Notes: a model not told the origin generated them from the letters alone. A stretch of DNA of 62,797 nt from Kofleriaceae bacterium (GCA_018058095.1 JAGPCO010000030.1:1-62797); one strand, 5' to 3'. Counted from the stretch's first letter, positions 1-11,154 are shown. Numbers and translations: made by a program.

Positions 1-7
1 GGCCCGG

Positions 8-24
8 GTTACGCCTTTGTTACG
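8..24 (+). promoter_or_regulatory. 11-bp-spaced direct repeat, possible PhoB-type operator
   Basis: The hexamer GTTACG occurs twice with an 11-bp period (8-13 and 19-24), upstream of the TATCCT box at 58-63. OmpR/PhoB-family regulators bind direct repeats with this period, so autoregulation of the following response regulator is plausible. Only two half-sites are seen and the sequence starts at base 1, so more repeats may lie outside. Confidence 0.35.
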
Positions 25-57
25 TCGCGGCCCGGTCGGCGCCGGCGCCGGTCGCGC

Positions 58-63
58 TATCCT
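58..63 (+). promoter_or_regulatory. -10 box TATCCT, leaderless start
   Basis: TATCCT ends 6 nt before the GTG at 70. No Shine-Dalgarno fits in between, so transcription probably starts at or next to the start codon. Confidence 0.45.
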
Positions 64-69
64 GCCGAC

Positions 70-789
70 GTGCCGCGACGGGTCCTCATCATCGAAGACG
101 AGCCCGACGTCGCCCGCCTGGTCGAGTTCAACCTGCAGGCGGCGGGGTTCGCGGTGACCGTGGCCAGCACCGGGGCCGACGGCCTGGCCGCGGCCCGGGC
201 CGCCCCGCCGGCGGTGGTCGTGCTCGACCTGATGCTGCCCGACCAGAGCGGTCACGACGTGTGCCGCGCCCTGCGCGCCGATCCGGCCACCGCCGACGTC
301 GGGGTCCTGATGCTGACGGCGCGCGGCGAGTCGGAGGACCGCATCCTCGGCCTCGAGGTCGGCGCCGACGACTACGTGGTCAAGCCGTTCGTGGTGCGCG
401 AGGTCGTGCTGCGGGTGACCGCCCTGGCCGGGCGCCTGGCCGAGCGTGCCTCGTCGGTGGCGGCCGCGCCGGCGCCCGGCGCCGAACGGACCTGGCTGCG
501 CTGTGGCGGCATCGAGCTCGATCCGGTCGGCCACGAGGTCCGGGTCGCCGGCGCCTTGGCCCAGCTGCGGCCGCTCGAGTACCGCCTGCTGCACCTGCTG
601 GTGGCCGAACCGGGCCGGGTGTTCACGCGCGAAGAGCTGCTCGAGCTGGTGTGGGGCATGCGCGGCGACATCAACACCCGCACCGTCGACGTCCACGTGC
701 GCCGCCTGCGGGTGTCGCTCGGCAGCTGCGCCGACGTGGTCGAGACCGTCCACGGCTTCGGCTACCGGGCCCGCCGCGATGGCGGGTGA
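70..789 (+). CDS. phoB: PhoB/OmpR-family response regulator
   Basis: This 239-residue protein is a DNA-binding response regulator. The receiver domain (about 3-118) has the acidic pair E9/D10, phosphoacceptor D53 in VLDLMLP, T83 and K105 in the VVKPF motif. A winged-helix OmpR-type output domain follows (about 140-237, ending near TVHGFGYR). The start is GTG at 70, 6 nt after a TATCCT box. The next gene, a PhoR-like histidine kinase, begins at 779 inside this gene's end, so the two are translationally coupled and almost certainly partners. The receiver and output domains look most like PhoB, which controls phosphate starvation genes, but no pst genes are nearby, so the signal is not proven. 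Confidence 0.9.
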   Translation: MPRRVLIIEDEPDVARLVEFNLQAAGFAVTVASTGADGLAAARAAPPAVVVLDLMLPDQSGHDVCRALRADPATADVGVLMLTARGESEDRILGLEVGADDYVVKPFVVREVVLRVTALAGRLAERASSVAAAPAPGAERTWLRCGGIELDPVGHEVRVAGALAQLRPLEYRLLHLLVAEPGRVFTREELLELVWGMRGDINTRTVDVHVRRLRVSLGSCADVVETVHGFGYRARRDGG

Positions 790-2515
790 CGCTGCCGAGG
801 TCGCGCCGACCCGGGCCGCGACGGTCCCGCGGCCGCCGCGCCGGCAGGCGCTGGTGGTCCGCCTCCTGCTGCCGTTGCTGGTGGTGCTCATCGTCATCGG
901 CGGCCTGACCCTGTTCGTGATCGAGCGGACGCTGTCGAGCGACCTGACCGCCACCCTCGAGGCCCGCCTGCGCCGGCAGGGCAACGCGGTCGCTGCCTGG
1001 TTGCGCTCGGCCGGTCACCCGGAGCGGCTGGCGCCGCGGCTGGGTGCGGTCACCAGCGCGCGCATCACCATCGTCGATGGCCGCGGCATCATCGAGGGCG
1101 ACTCCAGCAGCGGTGACCTGATCGGCTCCGCCATCGGCGACGCGCCCGAGGTGGACACCGCGCGATCCGGGCAGGTCGGGCGCGCGACCCGGATGGTCGC
1201 CGGTCGCCCGACCTACCTGGTCGCGGTCCCGGTCGAGGCCGGGCGGGTGGTCCGGCTGGCGGTGCCGCTGGCCGACAACCTGGCGACCCAGCGCCGCATG
1301 CGGACCCGCCTCCTGGTCGGCGCCGGGGTCGGCTTCGTCGCCGTGGTCTTGCTGTCCTGGCTGGTCATCCGCCGCCTGGTCCGGCCGCTGCAGGCCATGA
1401 CCGAGACCGCCGAGCAGCTCGCGCGCGGCGACTACGCCGCCCGACCGCCAGCGGCCGCCGCCGCCGCCGCCGGTGAGGTCGGCGTGCTGGCGCACGCGCT
1501 GACCCACCTGGCCGGCGAGGTCCAGGCCCGCTTCGCCGAGGTCCAGGGCGAGCGCGACCTGGTGCGCGGCGTGCTGTCGAGCCTGGTCGAGGGCGTGGTC
1601 GTGCTCGATCGTGCGCGCCACGTCGTGCTGGTCAACGACGCCGCCGCGGCGCTGGTCGGCGCCGACGCCGCCCTGCCGGCCTCGCTCGGCCCGCTGCTCG
1701 ACGGCGCCGAGCGGGCCGCCGAGGTCACCCTGCGCGGGCGTGATGTCCGCGCCACCGCGCTGCCGCTGGCGGGCACCGGCGGCACCGTGGTGGTGCTGTA
1801 CGACGTGACCCGCCTGCGCGCGCTCGAGGGCCAGAGCCGCGAGTTCCTGGCCAGCGCCGCCCACGAGCTGCGCACCCCGGTCACCGCCATCTCCGGATAC
1901 GCCGAGACCCTCCTGGCCACGCCCGGGCCCGACCCGGCGACCCAGCGCGAGTTCCTGGCGGTGATCCACCGCAACGCGCAGCGCATCGCCCACCTGGTGT
2001 CGGACCTGCTGGTGCTCGAGGGGCTGGGCGCGCGGGCCGAGGTGGTCGCCACCGGCGAGCCGGTCGCGCTGGCGCCGGTGGTGGCCGACGCCGTCGACGC
2101 CGCCCGCGCCGTCGCCGCCGCGGCCCGGTTCGAGGTCGACGTCGACCCGACGCTGCTGGTGCTCGGCAGCCGCGATGGCCTCGACCACGTGGTGCAGAAC
2201 CTGGTCGACAACGCCGCCAAGTACGGCGGCGACGGGGTCGTCACCATCCGCGCCGCGCGGCGCGGCGCTCAGGTCGTGCTGGCGGTGATCGATCGTGGCC
2301 CCGGCATCGCGCCCGAGCACCTGGCCCGCGTGTTCGAGCGGTTCTATCGCGTCGACGCCGGCCGCAGCCGGCACCAGGGCGGCAGCGGCCTGGGCCTGGC
2401 CATCGCCCGCTCGCAGGCCGAGGCCATGGGTGGCACGCTCACCGTGACCAGCGTGGTCGGCGCCGGCGCCACCTTCGAGCTGACCCTGGCCGCGGCCACC
2501 GCTGCGGCGGCGTGA
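779..2515 (+). CDS. phoR: PhoR-like sensor histidine kinase
   Basis: This 578-residue membrane sensor starts at ATG 779 and overlaps the response regulator stop by 11 nt. A first membrane helix (about 24-46) and a second (about 178-200) bracket a periplasmic domain. A HAMP segment follows (RRLVRPLQAMTETAEQLARG), then a PAS-like region (about 265-340). The dimerisation helix holds the phosphoacceptor H362 in SAAHELRTP. The ATPase part shows the N box (QNLVDNAAKYG), G1 (DRGPGIAP), F box (FERFYRVD) and G2 (GGSGLGLAI). The arrangement fits PhoR-type kinases, although the periplasmic part is larger than in E. coli PhoR. It should phosphorylate the regulator encoded just upstream. The alternative frame start further upstream is rejected because it would overlap the whole output domain. 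Confidence 0.88.
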   Translation: MAGDAAEVAPTRAATVPRPPRRQALVVRLLLPLLVVLIVIGGLTLFVIERTLSSDLTATLEARLRRQGNAVAAWLRSAGHPERLAPRLGAVTSARITIVDGRGIIEGDSSSGDLIGSAIGDAPEVDTARSGQVGRATRMVAGRPTYLVAVPVEAGRVVRLAVPLADNLATQRRMRTRLLVGAGVGFVAVVLLSWLVIRRLVRPLQAMTETAEQLARGDYAARPPAAAAAAAGEVGVLAHALTHLAGEVQARFAEVQGERDLVRGVLSSLVEGVVVLDRARHVVLVNDAAAALVGADAALPASLGPLLDGAERAAEVTLRGRDVRATALPLAGTGGTVVVLYDVTRLRALEGQSREFLASAAHELRTPVTAISGYAETLLATPGPDPATQREFLAVIHRNAQRIAHLVSDLLVLEGLGARAEVVATGEPVALAPVVADAVDAARAVAAAARFEVDVDPTLLVLGSRDGLDHVVQNLVDNAAKYGGDGVVTIRAARRGAQVVLAVIDRGPGIAPEHLARVFERFYRVDAGRSRHQGGSGLGLAIARSQAEAMGGTLTVTSVVGAGATFELTLAAATAAAA

Positions 2516-2536
2516 CCTCGCCGGCGCGCGGCCCGG

Positions 2537-3315
2537 TCAGAAGCCCGGGGTGGCCATCGGCCCGTCGGGGCGCCCGCTCAGGAACTGCCGGACGATCGGA
2601 TCGTCCCCGGCCGCCAGCGCCGCGGGCGCCCCGGCGGCGTGGACCCGGCCGGCGTACAGCAGGCTGACCTGGTCGGCCGCGCCGAGGATGGACGGCAGAT
2701 CGTGCGAGACGACGACGCAGGTCAGGCCGCGCTCGACCAGGTCGCGGATGAGGCGGTCGATCCGGCGAGCGCTGATCGGGTCGAGGCCGGTGGTCGGCTC
2801 GTCGAACAGCACGACCTCGGGGGCCATGGCCAGGGTGCGGGCGATGGCCGCGCGCTTACGCACGCCGTCCGACAGCTCGGCCGGGAAGCGCTCGCCCTGG
2901 TCACCGAGGTACACCGCCTCGAGCAGGGCCTGGGCCTCCCGCGCCGCCGCCGCCGGGCGCAGGCGCCGGTGCACCCGCAGCGGCAGCGCCACGTTGTCGC
3001 GCAGGCTCAGGCCGTCGAACAGGGTCGCGCTCTGGAACACCATGCCGACCCGGCGCCGGACCGGGTAGAACGCCGCCTCGGCGAGCCCGTCGACGCGCGC
3101 GCCGTCGAACCAGATCTCGCCGGCGTCGGCCGACAGCAGGCCGACCAGCAGCTTGATGGTGACCGACTTGCCGACCCCCGAGGTGCCGATGATGTAGTGG
3201 GCGGAGCCGCGATCGATGGCCAGGTCGAGCCCGCGCAACACCGGCTTGCCGGCGAACGCCTTGGTCACGCCGACGAACTCGATGTAGCGACGCCCGGGGC
3301 CGGCCACGGCGGCGC

Positions 3316-3319
<4 letters not shown>
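2537..3319 (-). CDS. mlaF: MlaF-like ABC transporter ATPase
   Basis: This 260-residue ATPase powers an MlaE-type lipid permease. It has Walker A GTSGVGKS (K51), a Q loop (MVFQSATLFDGLS), a signature LSDGVRKR that departs from LSGGM, Walker B VVLFDEPTTGLD and the H-loop VVSHD. The GTG start at 3319 overlaps the upstream permease stop as GTGA; a longer open frame up to 4039 is only the permease read in another frame. FQSATLFDGLSLRDNVALPL is typical of MlaF rather than of importers. It is the last gene of a minus-strand operon and is convergent with the histidine kinase, with 21 nt between them. The substrate is probably phospholipid moved between the membranes; direction cannot be told from sequence. 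Confidence 0.85.
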
Positions 3320-4116
<797 letters not shown>

Positions 4117-4126
4117 CGTCGCTCGA

Positions 4127-4909
<783 letters not shown>

Positions 4910-4917
4910 CGGCCCCG

Positions 4918-4923
4918 ACTGTA
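4918..4923 (-). promoter_or_regulatory. -10 box TACAGT
   Basis: On the minus strand TACAGT ends 8 nt before the ATG at 4909, matching the TAnnnT pattern seen before most unit-leading genes here. It could allow internal initiation for the two permeases and the first ATPase. Confidence 0.3.
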
Positions 4924-4942
4924 CTCGGTCCCGGGCCCGCGT

Positions 4943-5713
4943 TCACAGCGGCCCGGTCAGCTCGCCACGCACGAACTGCCGCACCATCTCGTCGGGCGCG
5001 TCGCCGATGCTCGCGGCCGGGCCGCGGTAGCGGACCCGGCCGTCGTGGAGAAACGCCAGCTCGTCGGCCCAGGCCGCCAGCGCCACCACGTCCGACGAGA
5101 TGGCGACCGCGGTGCCGCCGTGTTCGGCCTGGTCGGCCGCGAGCAGGGCGTAGATCTTGGCGGTGGTGACCGGGTCGAGCCCGGCGGTCGGCTCGTCGTA
5201 GATCGTCAGCTCGGGCCGGGCCACGGTGGCGCGGGCGATGCCGACCCGGCGCCGCATCCCGCCCGACAGCTCGGCCGGCAGCTTGTGCTCGCTGCCGGCC
5301 AGGCCGACCGCACGCAGGCGGGCGCTGACCGCCGCCGTCAGCGCCGCCTCGTCGAGCGCGGGCCGACCGGCCGCGGGCGCCCGTTGCCGCAGCGGGAAGG
5401 CGACGTTGCCGGCGACGTCGAGGAAGTCGAACAGGGCGCCGTTCTGGAACAACATGCCGATACGCGCGCGCACCGGACCCAGCGTGTCCTCGTCGGCGCT
5501 GGCGACGTCGACGCCGAGCACCTCGACCGCGCCGGCGTCGGGGCGCTCGAGCCCGGCCACCAGCTTGACCAGCACCGTCTTGCCGCAGCCGGGCGGGCCG
5601 ATGAGGCCGAGCCGGCCACCGGCGGCCAGCTCGAGGTCGCACCCGGCCAGCACGACGCGGGCGCCGTACCGCTTGTGCACGCCGCGCAGGCGGATGACCG
5701 GGCCCGCGCTCAC
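4943..5713 (-). CDS. mlaF: second MlaF-like ABC ATPase
   Basis: This 256-residue ATPase has Walker A GPPGCGKT (K45), Q loop MLFQNGALFDFLD, canonical signature LSGGMRRR and Walker B LTIYDEPTAGLD. The H-loop position reads AISSDVVALA, so the switch histidine expected in V(T/S)HD is replaced by serine. This may lower or alter ATPase activity, and the pair with the other ATPase could be one active and one degenerate site. The GTG start at 5713 overlaps the TPR lipoprotein stop as GTGA; the longer open frame to 5824 has no family similarity and is dropped. It is followed by its likely permease at 4909. Confidence 0.83.
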   Translation of the reverse strand: MSAGPVIRLRGVHKRYGARVVLAGCDLELAAGGRLGLIGPPGCGKTVLVKLVAGLERPDAGAVEVLGVDVASADEDTLGPVRARIGMLFQNGALFDFLDVAGNVAFPLRQRAPAAGRPALDEAALTAAVSARLRAVGLAGSEHKLPAELSGGMRRRVGIARATVARPELTIYDEPTAGLDPVTTAKIYALLAADQAEHGGTAVAISSDVVALAAWADELAFLHDGRVRYRGPAASIGDAPDEMVRQFVRGELTGPL

Positions 5714-6780
5714 GGCGCCGCCGCCGCCGGGCCGGCGCAGGCGAGCGCGCCGGCCCGGGCCGCGCCCGCGCGGCCGGCCCGGGTCTCGGGCCATCGCGTC
5801 GCCAGCGTGGCCAGGTGGCGGCAAGCGGTGGCGCGATCGCCGGCGCGCTCGGCGGTGACGGCCAGCTCGAGCTGGGCGTCGTCGCGCAAGGTGGACGCCG
5901 GGTACAGGCGGCCGAGGGCCGTGAACGCGGCGCGCGCGCCGGCCAGGTCGGCCAGGTCGTCGCGCAGCACCCGGCCCAGCTCGAGCTGGGCGTCGTCGAG
6001 CCAGACCGAGAAGTACGAGCCGGCGCCGAACGCGACCTCACGCGTGGCCAGCAGCGCGCGCAGGCGGGTGGCCGCACCGGCGGCGTCCCCGAGCTGCCGG
6101 CTGATCCGCGCGGCATGCCAGCGCGCGTCGTCGCGCAGGCCGCTGGTCGCGTGCTCGTCGGGCAGGCGATCGAGCGCGGCCCGGGCCGCGCGTGGGTCGG
6201 CCAGCTCGTGCTCGCTGAGATCGGCCAGCACCCACAGCAGGTTGTCGGCCACCGCGGTCGCGCCGAGCGCGGTCAACACGCGCGCGACCTGCTCGAGCAG
6301 CGCGCGCGGGTCGCGCCGGCGCCCGTCCTCCACCAGCAGGGCCAGCGCGTCGGCGGCGTGGGCCTCGTCGGGGAAGTCGGTCACGGTGCGCCACAGCAGG
6401 CGCCAGCCGGCCTCGGCGTCGCCGGCGGCCAGGCGCAGCGCGCCGGCCTTGTAGCTGGCCTGGGCGGCGGCGCCGCGATCCTCGACCGCCCGCGCGGCGC
6501 GCTCGTAGGCGTCGGCGGCGCCGGGGTCGCCGCGCTGCTCGCGCAGCTCGGCCGCGCCGAGCAGGGCCTGGGCACACGCCAGCTGGCGGCGGCGCGGCGG
6601 CCGCAGGTCCTGGCAGGTGCGCTGCGCCCGCTGGTAGGCGGCCAGCGCCTCGTCGGTGCGGCCGGCGCGCTCGGCCTGCTCGGCCGCGGCCAGGTCGGGC
6701 AGGGTGGCCGGGGCCGAACACGCCGCCGCCAGCGCCAGCAGCGCCACCACCGCGCCAGGCGCGAGCGCGGGCGAGCTCAT
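5710..6780 (-). CDS. TPR lipoprotein
   Basis: This 356-residue protein starts with a lipoprotein signal ending [11 protein letters not shown], so C about 21 is probably lipidated. The remainder is alpha-helical with repeated TPR-like pairs, such as [42 protein letters not shown] (two motifs) and [20 protein letters not shown]. It likely scaffolds proteins at the inner face of the outer membrane or the outer face of the inner membrane. It overlaps the threonine aldolase stop (ATGA) and the ATPase start (GTGA), so it is made together with the Mla-type transporter. It might act as its periplasmic partner in place of the missing MCE protein, but that is only inferred from position. Confidence 0.75.
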   Translation of the reverse strand: MSSPALAPGAVVALLALAAACSAPATLPDLAAAEQAERAGRTDEALAAYQRAQRTCQDLRPPRRRQLACAQALLGAAELREQRGDPGAADAYERAARAVEDRGAAAQASYKAGALRLAAGDAEAGWRLLWRTVTDFPDEAHAADALALLVEDGRRRDPRALLEQVARVLTALGATAVADNLLWVLADLSEHELADPRAARAALDRLPDEHATSGLRDDARWHAARISRQLGDAAGAATRLRALLATREVAFGAGSYFSVWLDDAQLELGRVLRDDLADLAGARAAFTALGRLYPASTLRDDAQLELAVTAERAGDRATACRHLATLATRWPETRAGRAGAARAGALACAGPAAAAP

Positions 6781-7835
6781 CCGGCCGCGCCGGCGCTGGC
6801 CTCGGCCACCGCCCGCGCCAGGGCCGTGGCCGCCGGCGCCATCTGCGCCGCGTCGACGTCGAGGTGGGTGACCGCGCGCAGCCGGCGTTCGTGGATGGTG
6901 CCCAGGCGCAGGCCGTGCCGGCGCGCCGCCGCGACCACGGCGCCGGCGATGGGCTGGTCGAGGTCGATCATGACCACGTTGGTGTCGACCGCGGCCAGGT
7001 CGACCCGCAGCCCGGGCGCGCCATGCAGCCGCGTCGCCAGATCGCGCGCCTTGGCGTGGTCCTCGCCCAGGCGCGGCCGGTGGTGATCGAGCGCGTACAG
7101 CCCGGCGGCGGCGATGACCCCGGCCTGGCGCATGCCGCCGCCGTACATCTTGCGGAAGCGGTGGCAGCGCTGGACCAGGTCGCGGCCACCGGCGACGACC
7201 GAGCCGATCGGGGCGCCCAGCCCCTTGGACAGGCACACGCTGATCGAGTCGAACCCGCGCGCCAGCGCCCGCTCGGTGGTGGCGCCGGCGACCGCGGCGT
7301 TCCACAGGCGAGCGCCGTCGAGGTGGGTGGCCATGCCGAGCGCGTGTGCGGTGGTGGTGACCTCGGCCAGCGCGGCCGGGTCCCAGCACACGCCGCCGCC
7401 CATGTTGTGGGTGTTCTCGACCGCCACCACCCGGGTCGGCGCCAGGTATGGGTCGTCGGGCTTGAAGCCGGCCCGCACCGCCGCCGCGGTGAAGCGGCCG
7501 TCGCCGGGCAGCACCTGGGTCTGCGCCCCGGCCAGCGCCGCCAGCGCGCCCGACTCGAACAGCCAGCAGTGGGCGTCCTTGCCGATGAGGACCTCATCGC
7601 CGGGCCGGGTGTGCGCCCGCAGCGCGATCTGGTTGGCCATGGTCCCGCTCGGCACCAGCAGCGCCGCCTCGGTGCCGAGCAGATCGGCCACCCGCTCCTG
7701 CAGCGCCCGCACCGTCGGGTCCTCGCCGTACACGTCGTCGCCGACCTCGGCCTCGGCCATGGCCCGCCGCATCCCCGCCGTCGGCCGGGTCACGGTGTCG
7801 GAGCGCAGATCGATCGCAGGTGCCTCGGATGCCAT
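6777..7835 (-). CDS. ltaE: low-specificity L-threonine aldolase
   Basis: This 352-residue PLP enzyme cleaves L-threonine or allo-threonine to glycine and acetaldehyde. Family hallmarks are present: [16 protein letters not shown] at the N-terminus, [49 protein letters not shown] and the PLP lysine K204 in [14 protein letters not shown]. The start at 7835 is chosen because [15 protein letters not shown] follows a TACCCT box by 8 nt; the open frame extends upstream without homology. It heads the operon with the TPR lipoprotein and the Mla-type genes, although a metabolic link to lipid transport is not evident. Confidence 0.9.
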   Translation of the reverse strand: MASEAPAIDLRSDTVTRPTAGMRRAMAEAEVGDDVYGEDPTVRALQERVADLLGTEAALLVPSGTMANQIALRAHTRPGDEVLIGKDAHCWLFESGALAALAGAQTQVLPGDGRFTAAAVRAGFKPDDPYLAPTRVVAVENTHNMGGGVCWDPAALAEVTTTAHALGMATHLDGARLWNAAVAGATTERALARGFDSISVCLSKGLGAPIGSVVAGGRDLVQRCHRFRKMYGGGMRQAGVIAAAGLYALDHHRPRLGEDHAKARDLATRLHGAPGLRVDLAAVDTNVVMIDLDQPIAGAVVAAARRHGLRLGTIHERRLRAVTHLDVDAAQMAPAATALARAVAEASAGAAG

Positions 7836-7843
7836 CGCCGCGC

Positions 7844-7849
7844 AGGGTA
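7844..7849 (-). promoter_or_regulatory. -10 box TACCCT
   Basis: On the minus strand TACCCT ends 8 nt before the ATG of threonine aldolase at 7835. It is the likely promoter of the six-gene minus-strand operon. Confidence 0.45.
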
Positions 7850-7909
7850 CCAGCTCGGGGCCGCGGCGCGGTGCTACCGTCACGGCGTGCCCCGCCGGGC
7901 GCCCCCGCG

Positions 7910-8602
7910 ATGACCGCGCCCCTCCTCGAGACCCTGCACATCGCCGTGCGCGCCTCGCCGGCGACGGACGACCACGAGGTCGTCCTGACGAGTGAACACG
8001 GCGACCTGATCGCCCGCTTCGCCGACGGCATGATGGGCCTCGACCCCGACGACCTGCTGGTCGAGCCGTGCCGGCTGCTGCCGGGCGACACCGCGCATCA
8101 GGCCTGCATCGGCCGGTGCGACTGCGGGGTCGGCGACTGCGGCAACGTGGAGGTGACCATCACCTGCGACGGGCAGGTGGTGGCGTGGACGACGCCCGAG
8201 CGGTCGGTCGGGGCGCGGTTCGACGCCACCGCGTATGTGGCGGAGGTGCGACGCGCGCTCCGCGACTTCGGCTGGGAGTCCGCCGATCGCACGGCCGCCC
8301 GGCTCATCGCCTCCGCCCTCGATCGGCGCCGCCTGGCCCAGGCCGGCTTCACCTTCAGCTGGGCATCCGGGCGCCTCCGGGCGACTCACATGACGCTCGC
8401 GCTCCATCACGGCGATGGGCCGTACCAGATCCTGGTCGACGTGCCTTGGCAGGGCCGGGCACCGGCAGACGTCGCCGAGGTGTGCTGCCAGCTGCTGCGC
8501 GAGCCCGCGCACACCTGGCCCGACGTCCGCTGGTACCCACTCGAGCGCGGCCTCGGGCCGCCACGCTTCGCCGGGCCGGGCTGGCGGCGCGACACGCACT
8601 GA
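7910..8602 (+). CDS. hypothetical protein with CxxxCxCGxxxCG cluster
   Basis: I do not recognise the function of this 230-residue protein. It is cytosolic in appearance, without signal or membrane segment. A cysteine cluster at about 65-77 reads [14 protein letters not shown], which could bind zinc or another metal. Similar CxCG..GC clusters occur in uncharacterised actinobacterial and myxobacterial proteins. Two conserved-looking tryptophan-rich strands follow ([34 protein letters not shown] is longer and split here as two parts). ATG 7910 is chosen because the protein upstream of it is low-complexity P/R/A. It is divergent from threonine aldolase (75 nt between starts) and convergent with the next gene. 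Confidence 0.6.
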   Translation: MTAPLLETLHIAVRASPATDDHEVVLTSEHGDLIARFADGMMGLDPDDLLVEPCRLLPGDTAHQACIGRCDCGVGDCGNVEVTITCDGQVVAWTTPERSVGARFDATAYVAEVRRALRDFGWESADRTAARLIASALDRRRLAQAGFTFSWASGRLRATHMTLALHHGDGPYQILVDVPWQGRAPADVAEVCCQLLREPAHTWPDVRWYPLERGLGPPRFAGPGWRRDTH

Positions 8603-8634
8603 GCCGTTGCGGGCCCCGGCGCGCCTGGAACGGC

Positions 8635-9129
8635 TCAGCGCCCGTCGGGGCCGGGCTCGCCCTGGGGCGGATCCTTCGGGGCGTCCTTGGGCGCCTCCTT
8701 CGGCGGCGGGGCCTTGGGCGGCGGGCGGCGCGCCGGCGGGCTGCCCAGCTCGGCCCGCAGCTTGCGCTCGAACCGCTCGAGCATGGCGGCCTCGAGGTAC
8801 GACGGCCGGTCCTCGAGGCGCAGCACGACGCGCACCCGCGCCCCGGCGGCGTCGTCGGCGATGATCAGCTCGAGCGCGCCGGGGAACGTCTTGCCGTCGT
8901 CCTCGAGCTCGAACAGCACGTACAGCGCCTCGGCGTCCTTCTCGGTGATGGCCACCCGCTCGTTGACACGCAGGAACCGCACGGCGGTCGGGAAGACCTT
9001 GCCGGCCGGGTAGTCGTAGGTCCGCTCGGTCTGCGCCGCGGCCAGGCCCGGGCCTGTCAGGCCGGCGGCGAGCACGGCGCCGGCGGTGGCGAGGGCGACC
9101 AGGGCAGGGGCGGGGCGGCGCGGCGACAT
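8635..9129 (-). CDS. secreted hypothetical protein with proline/lysine tail
   Basis: This 164-residue protein has a signal peptide (MSPRRPAPALVALATAGAVLAAGLTGPGLAAAQ, cleaved near AAAQ), so it should act in the periplasm. The middle part (about 35-120) is a small alpha/beta domain with YPAGKVFPTAVRFLRV and ITEKDAEALYVLFEL, which resembles DUF-type periplasmic proteins with a cystatin-like fold. The C-terminus is a low-complexity tail rich in P, K, A and G. I chose M at 9129 because it begins the signal peptide. Its function is unknown. It stands between two intergenic regions and is transcribed away from the hexamer-repeat region. Confidence 0.6.
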   Translation of the reverse strand: MSPRRPAPALVALATAGAVLAAGLTGPGLAAAQTERTYDYPAGKVFPTAVRFLRVNERVAITEKDAEALYVLFELEDDGKTFPGALELIIADDAAGARVRVVLRLEDRPSYLEAAMLERFERKLRAELGSPPARRPPPKAPPPKEAPKDAPKDPPQGEPGPDGR

Positions 9130-9248
9130 GCCCCGATGGTGGGCGCGGCGCTGACCCGGGCGCGAGTTTTTGGCGGTCGGCTGGCGCGTGCCGTCCGCGG
9201 CGGGCGGCCGGGCGGCCGGCCTGAGCCGGCCAGCTAGGGGTGTGCCCA

Positions 9249-9308
9249 ATGGGCATTGACGTCGACGTCGCCGTCAAGGTCCACGCCTACGCCTACGACT
9301 ACGCCTAG
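9249..9308 (+). repeat. degenerate hexanucleotide repeat with a 19-codon open frame
   Basis: From 9255 to 9305 the sequence is a decayed hexamer array of the type GACGTC-GACGTC-GCCGTC then CACGCC-TACGCC-TACGAC-TACGCC. The plus-strand frame from ATG 9249 to TAG 9306 reads as an alternating peptide (MGIDVDVAVKVHAYAYDYA). Similar D/V/Y alternating low-complexity tracts are scattered in myxobacterial intergenic DNA. It is more likely a microsatellite relic than a gene. A small GTGCCC/GGGCAT hairpin flanks it at about 9242-9255. Nothing else is seen in 9130-9328. Confidence 0.55.
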
Positions 9309-9328
9309 CGGGTCACGCCGGGTGCGGG

Positions 9329-10381
9329 CTACGATCCGGGCTCGGCCTTGCCGCGCAGGTCGGCGAACGAGACGTGCCGCGTCGCCAGGCCGAGCGCGCC
9401 CATGCCGACGTACCAGACCACCTGCAGGAGGTGGTGGACGATGGCGAAGGCCAGCGCCTGCACGTGCAGCGGCGTCGCCGGCGACTCCTGCATCACGCCG
9501 CGGCCGAGGTACAGCGACAGCCCGAGCATGGTGAACCACTGGAACTGGCCGATGAGCCCGGGCGAGTTGGGCAACGTGATGCCGACCGCGACCAGGCCCA
9601 TCGTCGCGAACGCGCCGAGCACGCTGAGGTCGAGGCCCATGCCGCGCGCCAGCACCCACACCGACAGGCCGTTGCAGATCCAGTAGGTGATGCTCCACAC
9701 CATGAACACGCCCATGTGGCGCAGGTCGCGCAGCACCGAGAAGCCGCGGATCATCTCGAGCAGCTTGGTGCGGATGACGGTGGCGCCGCGCGGCCACAGC
9801 CGCGGCAGCAGCGACAGGCGCAGGCAGAAGTCGACGGTGCGCTCGGGCCAGCGCAGCGAGAACAGCAGGAAGATCTGGGCCGCCGCGAACACCCCGAGCG
9901 CGGCGTACGCGGTCGGCATCATCCAGCCGGGCGCGCCCGGCCCGCGCAGCGCGAAGAACGCGCCGAACACGAACAGCGACACCAGCAAGCCGTCGACGAC
10001 GCGCTCGACCGCGACGGTGCCGAGCGCGGCCGAGGCCGACAGCTCGCCGCGCTTGCGGATGAGGGCCGGCCGCACGAACTCGCCCAGCCGCGCCGGCAGG
10101 GCCAGGATGGCCATGAAGCCGACCGACGACACGGCCCACAGCCGGCCGTAGCCGATGCGCACCCCGAGCGGCGCCAGCAGGCTGTTCCATCGCCAGCACC
10201 GGCAGGCGTGGATGACCAGCATGAGCCCGAGGTAGGCCGCCAGGTGCGGCCACAGCTCGGCCAGCGACAACGAACGCAGCGCCTCGGCCAGCTGGTCGCG
10301 CGTCGCCGCGTCGGGCCAGACCAGCCACAGGCACAGCGCCAGCATGGCCAGCGACAGGCCGAGGTTGATGGCCAGCTTCAC
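9329..10381 (-). CDS. UPF0104 / LPG-synthase transmembrane-type protein
   Basis: This 350-residue integral membrane protein has about eight helices and belongs to the lysylphosphatidylglycerol-synthase TM (UPF0104, AglD2-like) family. Family signatures include [20 protein letters not shown] (about 95-115), [10 protein letters not shown] and the late [19 protein letters not shown]. Such proteins are lipid flippase-like or modify lipid-linked glycans; this one lacks the aminoacyl-transfer domain, so it is not a complete MprF. The GTG start at 10381 overlaps the upstream phosphatase stop (GTGA), so the two are co-translated. Pairing with a CpsB-like phosphatase suggests a role in surface polysaccharide export or modification. 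Confidence 0.8.
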   Translation of the reverse strand: MKLAINLGLSLAMLALCLWLVWPDAATRDQLAEALRSLSLAELWPHLAAYLGLMLVIHACRCWRWNSLLAPLGVRIGYGRLWAVSSVGFMAILALPARLGEFVRPALIRKRGELSASAALGTVAVERVVDGLLVSLFVFGAFFALRGPGAPGWMMPTAYAALGVFAAAQIFLLFSLRWPERTVDFCLRLSLLPRLWPRGATVIRTKLLEMIRGFSVLRDLRHMGVFMVWSITYWICNGLSVWVLARGMGLDLSVLGAFATMGLVAVGITLPNSPGLIGQFQWFTMLGLSLYLGRGVMQESPATPLHVQALAFAIVHHLLQVVWYVGMGALGLATRHVSFADLRGKAEPGS

Positions 10382-11088
10382 GGCAGGCTCCCGGCCAGGA
10401 TGGTGCGCGGGGCGTCGACCAGCAGCCGGCGCACAGCGGCCTCGCCCTTGCGCTTCTTGATCCAGGCGATGCCCTCGGCCGCCAGCTTGACGTCGCCCAG
10501 GGTGTGGGCGTCGGACGCCACCGCGTGGGCCCGGTCCTCCTCGATCCACCGGCGCGCCGTCTTGGCCTCCATGCGACCGTGGGCGCCGGCGATGGCGCCG
10601 AGGTCGAGCACGAAGGCGCAGCTGCCGCGCAGGCGGTCGACCAGGGCGTCGTCGCCCTGCAGGGCGTGATAACGCTCGGGGTGGGCCATCACCGGCACCC
10701 GACCGGCCATGGCCAGCTTGAACACCGCGTCCGACAGCCCGACCGGCAGCACGCTCGGCTGCAGCTCGAACAGGAAGGCCGGGCCGTCGTCATAGGCGGG
10801 GATCACGCCGGCCTGCCAGCGCTCGAAGAATACATCGTCCCACATGTTCTCGGCGCCGAGCCGGAGCCCGAGCCCGGCGGTCGCCGCCAGCGCCTGGACC
10901 TCGGCGTACCGGCTCCGCACCAGGTCGAGCGGCGGGAAGTACTGGCCCTTCTTCTGGTGCGGGGTGGCGCAGATCTCGGCGAAGCCAACCCCGCGCAGGC
11001 CGGCCAGCAGGGCGGCGCTGGCCGCCACGTCGACCGCGCCATCGTCCACCCCGAACAGGACGTGGCTGTGCAAGTCGACGTAGTGCAT
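10378..11088 (-). CDS. CpsB/YwqE-like PHP-domain tyrosine phosphatase
   Basis: This 236-residue protein belongs to the PHP-superfamily tyrosine-protein phosphatases that dephosphorylate the autokinase controlling capsule or exopolysaccharide chain length. The metal-binding motif [14 protein letters not shown] is at residues 5-18, with further ligands in [36 protein letters not shown] and [11 protein letters not shown]. The length matches CpsB (about 240). The start ATG at 11088 places the DLHSH motif immediately at the N-terminus, as in the family. No Wzc-type kinase is nearby, so the partner must be elsewhere. It leads the two-gene unit with the UPF0104 protein. Confidence 0.82.
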   Translation of the reverse strand: MHYVDLHSHVLFGVDDGAVDVAASAALLAGLRGVGFAEICATPHQKKGQYFPPLDLVRSRYAEVQALAATAGLGLRLGAENMWDDVFFERWQAGVIPAYDDGPAFLFELQPSVLPVGLSDAVFKLAMAGRVPVMAHPERYHALQGDDALVDRLRGSCAFVLDLGAIAGAHGRMEAKTARRWIEEDRAHAVASDAHTLGDVKLAAEGIAWIKKRKGEAAVRRLLVDAPRTILAGSLP

Positions 11089-11154
11089 GAACAGGGGGCC
11101 GGGTGTAGCGCGGGTGCGCGCGCCGGCGCAACGCGGCGACGGGCCACGCCGCCG

